A stretch of 53,476 nucleotides of DNA from JABCPE02 sp963520375 (GCA_963520375.1 CAUQQF010000013.1:1-53476), one strand, 5' to 3'; counted from the stretch's first letter, positions 44,293 to 53,224 are shown. Notes: a model not told the origin generated them from the sequence alone. Translations and numbers: made by a program.

Positions 44293-45774
44293 ATGAAAAT
44301 AAATAAAATATTAGCAGGAGCATTCGTTGCCCTATCACTTTTAAGCTGCAATAGAGAATTAGAAACAGAATCCGCGAAACTGATTTCAGAGGAGCAGATT
44401 CCTGATGACGCAGCATCTTTAAATAATTATCTTAAAGGGATTTATCTTAGCTTTAGAAATCATGGTTCAGGTGGAACTACCACTCACACGGATTTTGGGA
44501 TAATGTCCATAAAAGCGGGAGTTGATTTGCTTTCCAATGACCTTATTCAGGCGAAACAGCAGCACCTTGGGAGATATTACAACTACGAAGCGAGACAAAG
44601 CGACAACTTTACCAACGAAATCGTTTGGAATACATTTTATTCTAAAATCTTTGATATCAATCGTTTGATAGAGAAGATAGAAGGCATAGGCGTAAATAAT
44701 GAAAACCGACACATCTACGGTCAGCTTTTGGCGCTTCGTGCGTATAGTTATTTTAATTTGGTGAGATTCTATGCACTTACTTATGTTGGACATCAGAATG
44801 AGCTGGGAGTGCCGTTGGTAACTACGGCATCCAGCCCAGAAACACCGAGAGCAAGAGCCACTGTGCGCGAAGTTTATAACCAAATAACCAGCGATATAGA
44901 AAACGCCATCACTTCGCTGAATGGTTTCACTCAGCGAAACATTGCACAGATAGACCAAAGAGCAGCAAAAGCCATCGCGGCGGATATTTACCTTGAAATA
45001 GGAGATTATGCCAAAGCGGCAGCCTATGCTAATGATGCCCGAACAGGCAAAACGCTGATGTCTCAGGCGGACTACACAGGCGCAGGATTTTCTCTAAAAA
45101 CCAATCCAGAGATTATCTGGGGATTTGATAATTCTTTACAGACCAAAAACATCGGTAACCACTACGCTTCGTTCTTCTCTATGTATGACAGCATGAACGA
45201 AGGCTATGCGGGAGCAGCAGGGATTTATAAAATCATCGATAAAAGATTATACGATAAAATCCCAAGCACCGATTATAGAAAACAAGTGTTCAATGGGGCT
45301 ACAGAATCCACTTATACTTTTAATGGAAAGACCAAAAAACATCCGCCGTATGTGAGCAGAAAGTTCAAGGATTTGACTTTCTTTGAAGGGGATTATATCT
45401 ACATCAGAGCATCTTCGCTTTACTATATAGAAGCGGAAGCTTTGGCGAGACTAGGGCAGACAGCTCAGGCGAGACAGGTGCTCTATGATATTACTTCTGT
45501 GAGAGATACAGGATACACGCTTTCCACGAACTCTGGGCAGAGCCTCATAGATGAAATCATCCTGCAAAAGAGAATAGAACTCTGGGGCGAAGGCTACGCT
45601 TGGTTTGATATGAAACGCCTTGGGGTGGATTTGGTAAGGGATTATCCAGGTTCTAACCATACCTTTGGGAAGTTTAATCGTAGTTATTCTACGGACTATA
45701 ACCAATACCGTTTCCAGATTCCACAGAGTGAGGTGAGTAACAATCCTAATATTGTTCAAAACCCAGTGAAATAA
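44293..45774 (+). CDS. SusD/RagB-type surface lipoprotein
   Basis: This 493-aa lipoprotein has the signal with lipobox SLLSC (Cys at residue 19). A TPR-rich SusD fold follows: QLLALRAYSYFNLVRFYAL, RAKAIAADIYLEIGDYAKAA-like helices, and the C-terminal RIELWGEGYAWFDMKRLG signature. SusD caps the SusC barrel and binds the ligand. It starts 14 nt after susC and ends before a strong terminator, so susC-susD form a two-gene operon. No glycoside hydrolase or peptidase is adjacent, so the ligand could be a small peptide or other non-polysaccharide substrate. Confidence 0.94.
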   Translation: MKINKILAGAFVALSLLSCNRELETESAKLISEEQIPDDAASLNNYLKGIYLSFRNHGSGGTTTHTDFGIMSIKAGVDLLSNDLIQAKQQHLGRYYNYEARQSDNFTNEIVWNTFYSKIFDINRLIEKIEGIGVNNENRHIYGQLLALRAYSYFNLVRFYALTYVGHQNELGVPLVTTASSPETPRARATVREVYNQITSDIENAITSLNGFTQRNIAQIDQRAAKAIAADIYLEIGDYAKAAAYANDARTGKTLMSQADYTGAGFSLKTNPEIIWGFDNSLQTKNIGNHYASFFSMYDSMNEGYAGAAGIYKIIDKRLYDKIPSTDYRKQVFNGATESTYTFNGKTKKHPPYVSRKFKDLTFFEGDYIYIRASSLYYIEAEALARLGQTAQARQVLYDITSVRDTGYTLSTNSGQSLIDEIILQKRIELWGEGYAWFDMKRLGVDLVRDYPGSNHTFGKFNRSYSTDYNQYRFQIPQSEVSNNPNIVQNPVK

Positions 45775-45790
45775 GCCATGAAAACCACAG

Positions 45791-45835
45791 CCCGCTGAAA
45801 GTGGAAATTCCTTTCGGCGGGTTTGTTTTTTTTTT
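45791..45835 (+). terminator. Terminator after susD
   Basis: An 11-bp stem (CCCGCTGAAAG with CTTTCGGCGGG, one G-U) is followed by a long T run. Confidence 0.88.
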
Positions 45836-45857
45836 TTAATTAAAAAAATAAAGTATT

Positions 45858-45899
45858 CATTGTCAAGGTTTTGTAACTTTGACAATGATTTTTTGTAAC
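45858..45899. promoter_or_regulatory. Palindrome and repeated TTTTGTAAC upstream of the ECF sigma gene
   Basis: CATTGTCAA (45858-45866) and TTGACAATG (45879-45887) are a perfect inverted repeat with a 12-nt spacer. TTTTGTAAC occurs at 45869-45877 and again at 45891-45899, 22 nt apart, about two helical turns. TGTAAC-type sequences occur in promoters read by some ECF sigma factors, so this may be a self-controlled promoter or operator. A terminator role is also possible. Confidence 0.4.
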
Positions 45900-45980
45900 G
45901 AAAAAAATATTTCCTGCACTAATGTGGGTATAAAATACATTTTATAAAAGTTAGAGTTTAAATAATTAAAATCAAGACAA

Positions 45981-46073
45981 ATGAAAACAAATCAAAATAA
46001 AGAAGATTTAGTGGAGATGATGACCAAGAGAAAGGATTTATTTTGGGCTGGTTTTTCTTTGATAAACTTTTAA
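45981..46073 (+). CDS. Small ORF before the ECF sigma gene (30 aa)
   Basis: A 30-codon frame with an A-rich upstream region ends 10 nt before the sigma gene. It has a charged N-terminal half and an aromatic end (F-W-A-G-F-S-L-I-N-F). I do not recognise it. It may be a leader or a small regulator, or it may be chance. The otherwise gene-free stretch 45836-45980 shows only the palindrome described nearby. Confidence 0.35.
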   Translation: MKTNQNKEDLVEMMTKRKDLFWAGFSLINF

Positions 46074-46083
46074 AAAGCATTTT

Positions 46084-46575
46084 ATGAAAGCCGAACAGCA
46101 GCAGGAGTTTATCAAGCAACTGAATGAAAACCAGAGGGTAATCCATAAGATTTGTAAAATCTACATGGACAATCCCAGCGACCACGAAGACCTTTTTCAG
46201 GAGATTGTAATTCAGCTTTGGAAAGCCTATCCTAATTTCCGTGGAGAAGCCAAATTTTCCACTTGGGCTTACCGCATTGGGCTGAATACCGCACTAGCAC
46301 TATTCCGAAAGCGGAAAAGAGATGTCCCTGCGGACTCTATGGAGATTCTTCCCGAGATAAAAATAGCAGAAGAAAACGATGACCAGACCGCACAGATACA
46401 GGCGATGTATGATGCTATACACCAGCTGTCCGATGTGGAAAAAGCCCTCATCATGATGTATCTGGATGACAAGCCCTATCGAGAAATTTCCGAGATACTG
46501 GGCATAACGGAAGGAAACGCCCGTGTGAAAATGAACCGTGCAAAAGAAAAACTAAAAACCCTCATCAAAAAATAA
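46084..46575 (+). CDS. ECF-type RNA polymerase sigma factor
   Basis: This 163-aa protein has region 2 (HEDLFQEIVIQLWKAYPNF, then FSTWAYRIGLNTALALFRK) and region 4 (LSDVEKALIMMYLDDKPYREI, then LGITEGNARVKMNRAKEKL). There is no region 3, as expected for an ECF factor. It likely controls an envelope or stress regulon. The next gene, 4 nt after its stop, encodes a membrane protein that is its probable regulator. Confidence 0.95.
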   Translation: MKAEQQQEFIKQLNENQRVIHKICKIYMDNPSDHEDLFQEIVIQLWKAYPNFRGEAKFSTWAYRIGLNTALALFRKRKRDVPADSMEILPEIKIAEENDDQTAQIQAMYDAIHQLSDVEKALIMMYLDDKPYREISEILGITEGNARVKMNRAKEKLKTLIKK

Positions 46576-46579
46576 GGCT

Positions 46580-47215
46580 ATGGACGAATTAGAATTGTTA
46601 AAAAAAGACTGGAAAGAAAATAAATCTGATGATTTTAAAAATTATACAGAAAAAGAACTTTTCGCAATGACCAAAAAAAGGTCTGTTTCCATCGCAAAAT
46701 GGGTGTTTATCATTGCTTTGCTAGAGCTGGGATTTTGGTTTTTAATTGGATATTTAATGCCTTCTTCTTCATCCGAAGATAAATACCAAGACATTCCTTT
46801 TGTTAATGGGATTTTGAGTGTTATGGATATAATTTCTATTCTTTTACCATATGTTTTTATAGGTTTACTTTTATATTTAAATTTTAAAATAAAAAGAGAA
46901 GAAAACCCTAAAAAACTGATGGAAAAAATCCTGCTGATGAAAAAATGTATCCAATGGTATATTAGAATATTTTTAGGAGAAATTGTGGTGTTTTTCATCA
47001 TCAGTATGATATTGTCATTTTATATAGAAAGTAATTCTTTGGAGGGAGCTGAATTAGAAGAATTGTACCTTTTTGCATTTGTAATGTTTATTCCTCTTTT
47101 AATGATTATTTTCATTTTTGCTTTATTCCTAAGATTTATTTATCATCTCGTTTATGGAAACCTGCTACATAAACTGAAACAAAACTACGAAGAACTCAGC
47201 CGAATGGAAGAGTAA
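46580..47215 (+). CDS. Four-helix membrane protein, probable sigma partner
   Basis: This 211-aa protein starts MDELELLKKDWKENKSDDFKN, with about 35 cytosolic residues, then four predicted membrane helices. Homologous flavobacterial proteins are usually encoded directly after an ECF sigma gene and are sometimes wrongly named beta-carotene monooxygenase. No zinc anti-sigma motif is visible. Holding the sigma factor at the membrane is the likely job, inferred from position and topology. Confidence 0.75.
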   Translation: MDELELLKKDWKENKSDDFKNYTEKELFAMTKKRSVSIAKWVFIIALLELGFWFLIGYLMPSSSSEDKYQDIPFVNGILSVMDIISILLPYVFIGLLLYLNFKIKREENPKKLMEKILLMKKCIQWYIRIFLGEIVVFFIISMILSFYIESNSLEGAELEELYLFAFVMFIPLLMIIFIFALFLRFIYHLVYGNLLHKLKQNYEELSRMEE

Positions 47216-47220
47216 AGTAA

Positions 47221-47250
47221 AAATCCCTTAATTTAAGGGATTTTTTTTAT
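47221..47250 (+). terminator. Terminator after the sigma-partner gene
   Basis: AAATCCCTTAA pairs with TTAAGGGATTT around a tight loop, followed by a T run. It lies 4 nt before the tracrRNA terminator coming from the other side. Confidence 0.8.
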
Positions 47251-47253
47251 GAA

Positions 47254-47333
47254 ATAAAAAAGCCCCGAAGATAGTCGAGGCGCTAGATGTTTTCACAACG
47301 GAATCATCCTTATTGTGAGTTGCTTTCAAATAT
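47254..47333 (-). ncRNA. tracrRNA, divergent from cas9
   Basis: Read leftward, the RNA begins near 47333 with an anti-repeat. Twenty bases (47311-47330) pair with nucleotides 1-20 of the CRISPR repeat: 19 Watson-Crick pairs and one G-U, with no bulge. Next come AAUAAGG, a short hairpin region GGAUGAUUCCGUUGUG, and a terminator stem of 7 bp (about 47261-47281) with a U run. The layout (anti-repeat, nexus-like hairpin, terminator) is that of type II-C tracrRNA. Mature ends need mapping. Confidence 0.88.
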
Positions 47334-47337
47334 GTAG

Positions 47338-47369
47338 CAAAGATATATCAAATCTTTCGTATTTCCAAA
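47338..47369 (-). promoter_or_regulatory. Promoter of tracrRNA
   Basis: On the minus strand TTTG (47369-47366), a 20-nt gap and TATCTTTG (47345-47338) fully match the Bacteroidetes promoter. Transcription would start at about 47331-47334, at the first bases of the anti-repeat. Confidence 0.8.
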
Positions 47370-47403
47370 CATCTTTTTCACCTCTTTTTAAGAAAATTTT
47401 AAC

Positions 47404-47411
47404 TAAATTTG
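47404..47411 (+). promoter_or_regulatory. Candidate -7 box of cas9
   Basis: TAAATTTG matches TAnnTTTG 23 nt before the chosen cas9 ATG. No -33 TTTG is seen upstream, so it may be weak. Confidence 0.45.
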
Positions 47412-47434
47412 GTATCGATTGTAAAGATTTGGCA

Positions 47435-50400
47435 ATGAAATATATTTTAGGCTTAGATTTAGGTTCAAATTCTATTGGATGGGCGCTTATTGAACAAGAT
47501 TTTGATAATAAACAAGGGAAAATTCTTGGTCTGGGAAGTAGAATTATTCCTATGGATCAGGGAATTTTAGGAGAGTTTGAGAGAGGAAATAAAGTTTCCC
47601 AAACGGCAGAAAGAACAGGGTTTCGCGGTGTGCGCAGGCTGAGAGAGCGGCATCTGCTCCGTAGGGGAAGGCTGCATAGGGTTCTCCATTTGTTAGGATT
47701 TTTGCCGCCTCACTATGATGCGCAAATAGACTTCACAAAGCGTTTTGGTAAATTTATAGGAGATTCCGAGCCTAAACTGGCTTATAATAATGAAGGTTTT
47801 ATCTTTTTAGAAAGTTTCAATGAAATGGTTGAGGATTTTAAAAAACATCAACCACAGTTGTTTTATATAAAATCTAATGGCGAAGAGAGTAAAATTCCTT
47901 ACGATTGGACGATTTATTATTTAAGAAAAAAGGCTTTGCAGGAGAAAATCAGTAAGGAAGAATTGGCTTGGATAATTCTGAATTTTAATCAGAAAAGAGG
48001 ATACTACCAGCTGCGGGGCGAGGAGGAAGAAAAATCTACTAAAAATGTAGAGTTTTATTCTTTAAAAATAACAGATGTAATAGCTGATACGCCTAATAAT
48101 AAAGGAGAAGTATGGTATTCTATACATTTGGAAAACGGATGGGTATATCGTAGAGCTAGTAAGATTTCATTGGAAGATTGGAAAGGGAAGGTGCGAGATT
48201 TTATAGTAACGACAGAACTAAACGAGGATGGTTCTGTAAAGTTGGATAAAGAAGGCAAAGAAAAACGCTCTTTCAGAGCGCCCAGCGAAGATGATTGGAA
48301 TTTAATAAAAAAGAAGACGGAGCAGAATATTGTTTTTTCTGGAAAAACAGTGGGCGAATATATCTACGACCATCTGTTACAAAATCCTAATCAGAAAATA
48401 AAAGGAAAACTAGTCCGAACCATCGAACGAAAATTCTATAAAGAAGAATTAAAGGCTATTTTAGAAAAACAAGTAGCCCTTCAGCCAGAGCTTTTTACGG
48501 AAGAGCTTTTTGTGGATTGTGTAAGAGAATTGTATAAAAATAATGAAATTCACCAAAACAGTCTTTCTTCAAAGGATTTTGTGCATTTGTTCCTAAATGA
48601 TATTATTTTCTATCAAAGACCACTGCGCAGTCAAAAATCAAATATATCAAGCTGTTCTCTAGAATATCGTTTCTGTATTGACAAAGAAACAAAACAGAGA
48701 AGAAAAACTTATCTAAAAGTCATTTCTAAATCAAATCCTTACTATCAGGAATTTAGAGTGTTGCAGTGGCTTTCCAACCTTAAAATTTATAGAAAAGAAG
48801 ATGATAAAGATGTTACTTCTGAATTTATTTCTTCCATAGAGGACAAAGAAACTTTGTATGAGTTTTTAATGTCTGAAAAAGAGGTAAGTAATAAATCTAT
48901 ACTTGAGTTTCTTTTAATGAAATCATTGAGAGAGACATATCCTTTTGCTAAAGAAACGGAGCTAAAAAAAGAACTGAAAAAAGAAATTACAAAATACCGC
49001 TGGAACTATGTATATGAGGAGGAAAATGACAGCAAAAAATATCCAATGAATGAAACAGGATATGAGATTAAAAAAAGGCTGAAAGAAGTAAAAAATATAC
49101 CAGATAATTTTTTGACTAGAGATATAGAATATCAGCTTTGGCATATAATATATTCTGTAACAGATAAATACGAATACGAAAAGGCTCTGATGAAGTTTGC
49201 TCAAAAACATAATTTGGATGCAGAGTCTTTCGTAGAAAATTTCAAGAGAATAAAGCCTTACCCAAGTGATTATGGAGCTTTTTCTGAGAAAGCAATCAAG
49301 AAACTGCTTCCACTGATGCGTTTTGGTAAATACTGGAATTATAGTGACATTTCTGAACCAGTACAAGTTCGAATATCAGACATTATCAATGGAGTTGATA
49401 ATGAGAACATTAAAACCATTGTGAGAGAAAAGGCTGAAAAATACCAGCTTAATCAAGAAGCTGATTTTCAGGGATTGCCGCTTTGGCTGGCTCAGTATGT
49501 GGTGTATGGAATTCATTCAGAGGCTGCCGATATACAGCGCTGGACTTCGCCTTCTGATTTGGAAGAATATCTGAAAGGCTTTAAACAGCATTCTTTAAGA
49601 AATCCTATTGTAGAACAAGTAGTTACAGAGACTCTGCGAGTGGTAAAGGATATTTGGGAATACTATGGAAAAGGAGAGCGAAATTTCTTTGATGAGATAC
49701 ATATAGAGCTTGGCAGGGAACTAAAGAAAACAGCTGAGGAAAGAAACAGAATGACTAGGGAAATAAATGAAAATGAGGAGACAAATCTGAAGGTAAAAAA
49801 GAAATTACAAGAATTTTTTGAAGATAAAAGCGCAGAGAATGTTCGTCCATATTCTCCTATTCAGCAGGAAAAATATAGACTTTGGCTGGAACAAGAAAAA
49901 AAATCTCCTTACACAGGGCAGCCAATTCCGCTGAGTAAATTGTTCACAGATGAATATCAGATAGAGCATGTCATTCCTCAAAGTAGATTTTTTGATGACA
50001 GCCTTTCTAATAAAGTGATATGCGAGGCTGCTGTTAATGCTGAAAAAGGAGCACAGCTAGGTTTAGAATTTATAAAAAAACATGGTGGAGAAATAATAGA
50101 AATTGGCTTAAATAAAAAAGTTACAATCCTTAATGAAAAAGAGTATAAAGAGCTGGTCAATAAACACTTTGCCAATAACCGAGCAAAGAAAGCCAAAATG
50201 CTGATGGAAGAAATTCCAGAGAAAATGGTAGAAAGACAGCTCAATGACACAAGGTATATCAGTAAATTTATTTCACAAATTCTTTCCAATATAGTTCGTT
50301 CTCCTCAGGAAGATGAAGGAGTAAATTCTAAAAATATTATACCATGTACAGGGAAAATTACAGCTGCACTTAAACAAGACTGGGGGCTGAATGATGTGTG

Positions 50401-51913
50401 GAATGACCTTATCCTGCCTCGTTTTGAGAGGATGAATAATCTGACACAGACAGAATTATTTACGACATATAGTGAAAAATACCAGAAAAAGATTCCTACT
50501 GTTCCACTAGAGCACGCTAAAGGTTTCCAAAAGAAACGAATAGATCATCGTCATCATGCTTTGGATGCTTTGGTTGTTGCATGTGCTACTCGCAGTCATA
50601 TCAATTATATGAATAACCAGCATGCTTTGGATAAACATAAGGCTAAAGAAGAAAAGCAAAATGCTCGAATAGATTTAAGAACTGTCTTATGTGATAAAAA
50701 GTATAATGATAATGCTGAAGATAATTATAACTGGGCATTCAAAAAACCATGGAATACCTTTACCCAAGATGTGCGAAGCGCCTTGGAAATGGTAGTTGTG
50801 AGTTTCAAGCAAAATCTAAGAGTAATCAATAAAGCTACCAATTACTACGAAAAATGGAGAGAGGAAAAAGGTAAAATGGTGAAGAAAAAAGTGAAACAAG
50901 AAGGTATCAACTGGGCTATCAGAAAACCACTTCATGATGATTTACCTTACGGCGAAATAAAATATCAAACTAATTATTTAAAAATATCTGAAAATATTTC
51001 TAAAAGAAAATTTATAATAGATGAATTTATTAGAAATCAAGTAGAGAGAATTTATGTTGAGAATCATAGTAAAAATAATCTAACAAAGAAATATTTAAAA
51101 GAATATCCTGTAATAGACGAAAAAGGAAAAGAAGTTGTAAGTACTGATTTTAGAATAGAAGTAATTAAATATAGAAAACGAAAGCCAATATCAATACTTT
51201 CTGATAGAAATTCTAGAACAGGAATAACCACTATTGAAAAAATGCTTCAAACTATTAATAAAATAGCAGACAATGTTTTAAAGAAAGAGTTATTATTATA
51301 TTTAGAACAGAATAATAATGACATTGATAAGGCTTTTGCAGTAGAAGGAATAGAACGATTCAATTCTGAAAGAAAGACACCTGTATATAGATTACCTTTT
51401 ATTGAAGATGGAGAAAAAAAGATTAAATTAGGTAGTAAAGGTAAATATGTAGAAGCAGCCAAAGGAACTAATCTTTTCTTTGGAATATATCAAGGTAAAG
51501 AAAAACGCTCCTATGCCACTATTCCGTTAGCTGAGGTTATTGAGCGACAAAAACAAGGACTTACTTCTGTTCCAGAACTTAATGAAAAAGGAGAAAAATT
51601 ATTATTTAGTCTCTCTCCTAATGATTTGGTGTATGTGCCTGTGGAAGGCGAAGATACCGAAGACATTGATTTTACTAATTTATCCAAAGAACAAAGGGAA
51701 AGGATTTATAAAACAGTGAGTTTTACAGGAAGCGAATGTTTTTTTATTAAATCTAGTATATCTTCTCTTATTAAGAATTATGATGCTAAGACAAAAATAG
51801 GGGAGTTAGGAAGTCTTAATAAATTAGAAATAACAATACCAGATCATATAAGAATAAAAGAATTCTGTATCAAACTAAAAATAGACCGTTTAGGAAATAT
51901 TTCTAAGGCTTAA
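47435..51913 (+). CDS. cas9: CRISPR-associated endonuclease Cas9, type II-C (1492 aa)
   Basis: Cas9 uses crRNA and tracrRNA to cut both DNA strands. RuvC-I is KYILGLDLGSNSIGWALIE with D8, and the bridge helix is Arg-rich at about residues 60-85. RuvC-II is DEIHIELGREL with E758. HNH is YQIEHVIPQSRFFDDSLSNK with H845 and N859. RuvC-III is DHRHHALDALVVA with H1041 and D1044. All catalytic residues are present; the position before the HNH His is Glu rather than the usual Asp. About 450 residues follow RuvC-III. At 1492 aa it is far larger than the Neisseria II-C enzyme (1082) but in the range of flavobacterial ones. A frame 40 codons longer overlaps tracrRNA and its promoter, so it is rejected. 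No csn2 or cas4 is present. Confidence 0.97.
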   Translation: MKYILGLDLGSNSIGWALIEQDFDNKQGKILGLGSRIIPMDQGILGEFERGNKVSQTAERTGFRGVRRLRERHLLRRGRLHRVLHLLGFLPPHYDAQIDFTKRFGKFIGDSEPKLAYNNEGFIFLESFNEMVEDFKKHQPQLFYIKSNGEESKIPYDWTIYYLRKKALQEKISKEELAWIILNFNQKRGYYQLRGEEEEKSTKNVEFYSLKITDVIADTPNNKGEVWYSIHLENGWVYRRASKISLEDWKGKVRDFIVTTELNEDGSVKLDKEGKEKRSFRAPSEDDWNLIKKKTEQNIVFSGKTVGEYIYDHLLQNPNQKIKGKLVRTIERKFYKEELKAILEKQVALQPELFTEELFVDCVRELYKNNEIHQNSLSSKDFVHLFLNDIIFYQRPLRSQKSNISSCSLEYRFCIDKETKQRRKTYLKVISKSNPYYQEFRVLQWLSNLKIYRKEDDKDVTSEFISSIEDKETLYEFLMSEKEVSNKSILEFLLMKSLRETYPFAKETELKKELKKEITKYRWNYVYEEENDSKKYPMNETGYEIKKRLKEVKNIPDNFLTRDIEYQLWHIIYSVTDKYEYEKALMKFAQKHNLDAESFVENFKRIKPYPSDYGAFSEKAIKKLLPLMRFGKYWNYSDISEPVQVRISDIINGVDNENIKTIVREKAEKYQLNQEADFQGLPLWLAQYVVYGIHSEAADIQRWTSPSDLEEYLKGFKQHSLRNPIVEQVVTETLRVVKDIWEYYGKGERNFFDEIHIELGRELKKTAEERNRMTREINENEETNLKVKKKLQEFFEDKSAENVRPYSPIQQEKYRLWLEQEKKSPYTGQPIPLSKLFTDEYQIEHVIPQSRFFDDSLSNKVICEAAVNAEKGAQLGLEFIKKHGGEIIEIGLNKKVTILNEKEYKELVNKHFANNRAKKAKMLMEEIPEKMVERQLNDTRYISKFISQILSNIVRSPQEDEGVNSKNIIPCTGKITAALKQDWGLNDVWNDLILPRFERMNNLTQTELFTTYSEKYQKKIPTVPLEHAKGFQKKRIDHRHHALDALVVACATRSHINYMNNQHALDKHKAKEEKQNARIDLRTVLCDKKYNDNAEDNYNWAFKKPWNTFTQDVRSALEMVVVSFKQNLRVINKATNYYEKWREEKGKMVKKKVKQEGINWAIRKPLHDDLPYGEIKYQTNYLKISENISKRKFIIDEFIRNQVERIYVENHSKNNLTKKYLKEYPVIDEKGKEVVSTDFRIEVIKYRKRKPISILSDRNSRTGITTIEKMLQTINKIADNVLKKELLLYLEQNNNDIDKAFAVEGIERFNSERKTPVYRLPFIEDGEKKIKLGSKGKYVEAAKGTNLFFGIYQGKEKRSYATIPLAEVIERQKQGLTSVPELNEKGEKLLFSLSPNDLVYVPVEGEDTEDIDFTNLSKEQRERIYKTVSFTGSECFFIKSSISSLIKNYDAKTKIGELGSLNKLEITIPDHIRIKEFCIKLKIDRLGNISKA

Positions 51914-51937
51914 TAATGTAACTAATTTTTAGAGTCT

Positions 51938-52831
51938 ATGCTGTATCGTTCTATTTATATTGGCAATCCTGCTTATCTAAAGCTTAGGGATAAACAGTTA
52001 AAGATTACTGACCCAGAAACCAAAATGGAAAAGGGAAGTATTTCTATAGAGGATTTAGGATTACTGATGCTTGACCATTATCAGATTACCATATCTCATC
52101 AGCTGATGCAGGAAATGATGAAGAATAATGTCGTAATGATTAGTTGTGATTCCAGGCATATGCCAAAAGGTGTAATGCTTCCTATTCATGGGCATTCGGA
52201 GCATTCAGAACGGATAAAATATCAATTGGAAGCAAGTGAACCTTTGAAAAAGCAGCTTTGGAAACAAACAATAGAATGTAAAATAGAAAATCAGGCTAAA
52301 GTATTGGAGAAATTAGGCAGGTTTTCTGAACCGATGTATGAGTATCTGAAAAATGTAAAATCAGGAGATTCTACTAATATGGAGGGTATTGCTGCTCAGC
52401 ATTATTGGAAACATCTTATCAGTCCGGATTTTCTCAGAGGCAGGTTTGGTGATTATCCTAACCAGTTTTTCAATTTTGGGTATGGAGTTCTTTTGAGTAT
52501 CGTTTCTAGAGCAATAGTAGAGACGGGTCTGCTTCCTGTATTGGGAATTTTTCATAAGAATAAATATAATCCCTATTGCTTGGCAAGTGATATGATGGAG
52601 CCTTATCGCCCATTTGTGGATATGCTCGTTATCCAATGGATAGAGAATAATCCTGATATAGAAGAACTTAGCAAAGAAGCAAAAGCATATTTTCTAAATA
52701 TTGCTTCAAAAGATGTACGCATAGATGGTCTTGTAAGACCGCTGATGGTTGGTATAAAAACAACGATTTCTTCGCTGTATAAATGTTACACAGGAGAGAA
52801 AAGATTGATTTCTTATCCCAATTTATTATGA
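51938..52831 (+). CDS. cas1: CRISPR-associated integrase Cas1
   Basis: Cas1 and Cas2 insert new spacers at the array. This 297-aa protein starts MLYRSIYIGNPAYLKLRDK, as in type II Cas1. It carries the metal ligands E149 (NMEGIAAQHYW), H205 (GIFHKNKYNPYCLASD) and D217, with the FGYGVLLS loop between. It begins 24 nt after cas9 and overlaps cas2 by 4 nt, so translation of the last two genes is coupled. Confidence 0.97.
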   Translation: MLYRSIYIGNPAYLKLRDKQLKITDPETKMEKGSISIEDLGLLMLDHYQITISHQLMQEMMKNNVVMISCDSRHMPKGVMLPIHGHSEHSERIKYQLEASEPLKKQLWKQTIECKIENQAKVLEKLGRFSEPMYEYLKNVKSGDSTNMEGIAAQHYWKHLISPDFLRGRFGDYPNQFFNFGYGVLLSIVSRAIVETGLLPVLGIFHKNKYNPYCLASDMMEPYRPFVDMLVIQWIENNPDIEELSKEAKAYFLNIASKDVRIDGLVRPLMVGIKTTISSLYKCYTGEKRLISYPNLL

Positions 52832-53166
52832 ATAGTGAACGACTAAATGCATATCGAATTATGTGGGTTATGGTGCTGTATGATTTACCTACTGATACAA
52901 AAGAAAATATAAAGGCATCTAATTTATTTAGAAAACGCCTGATAGATGATGGCTTCTCTCTATTTCAGTTTTCTATGTATATCCGCCATTGTCCAAGCCG
53001 AGAGAATGCAGAAGTTCATATCAAAAGAGTAAAAAATATATTGCCAAAACAAGGAAAAGTGGCGATAATGTGCATTACAGATAAACAATTCGGAGCGATA
53101 GAAATTTTTTATGCTAAGAATGAAGAAAAACCGCCTCCAATGTGGCAACAGCTAGAATTATTTTAA
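52828..53166 (+). CDS. cas2: CRISPR-associated protein Cas2
   Basis: This 112-aa protein has the ferredoxin-like Cas2 fold: IMWVMVLYDLPTDTKEN, then FRKRLIDDGFSLFQFSMYIRHC, ending in KPPPMWQQLELF. Cas2 is the structural core of the Cas1-Cas2 integrase. The ATG overlapping the cas1 stop (ATGA) was chosen; a longer frame starting at 52783 runs back inside cas1. A terminator hairpin follows 24 nt after the stop. Confidence 0.96.
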   Translation: MNSERLNAYRIMWVMVLYDLPTDTKENIKASNLFRKRLIDDGFSLFQFSMYIRHCPSRENAEVHIKRVKNILPKQGKVAIMCITDKQFGAIEIFYAKNEEKPPPMWQQLELF

Positions 53167-53190
53167 TTTTTTCAATCGTATAAAACAAAA

Positions 53191-53215
53191 AAATCCGCTG
53201 ATTATCAGTGGATTT
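53191..53215. terminator. Two-way terminator between cas2 and the array
   Basis: An 11-bp stem with one G-U pair (53191-53201 with 53205-53215) and 3-nt loop is flanked by A and T runs on both sides. It can end the rightward cas transcript and leftward pre-crRNA. Confidence 0.8.
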
Positions 53216-53224
53216 TACTTTGAG

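Noticed and set aside
47315..47434. A 40-codon N-terminal extension of Cas9
   Set aside because: The sequence overlaps the tracrRNA anti-repeat and both promoters, and family members begin directly with the RuvC-I motif found at 47435.
52783..52827. Longer Cas2 start inside cas1
   Set aside because: The ATG overlapping the cas1 stop gives the normal Cas2 N-terminus and length.
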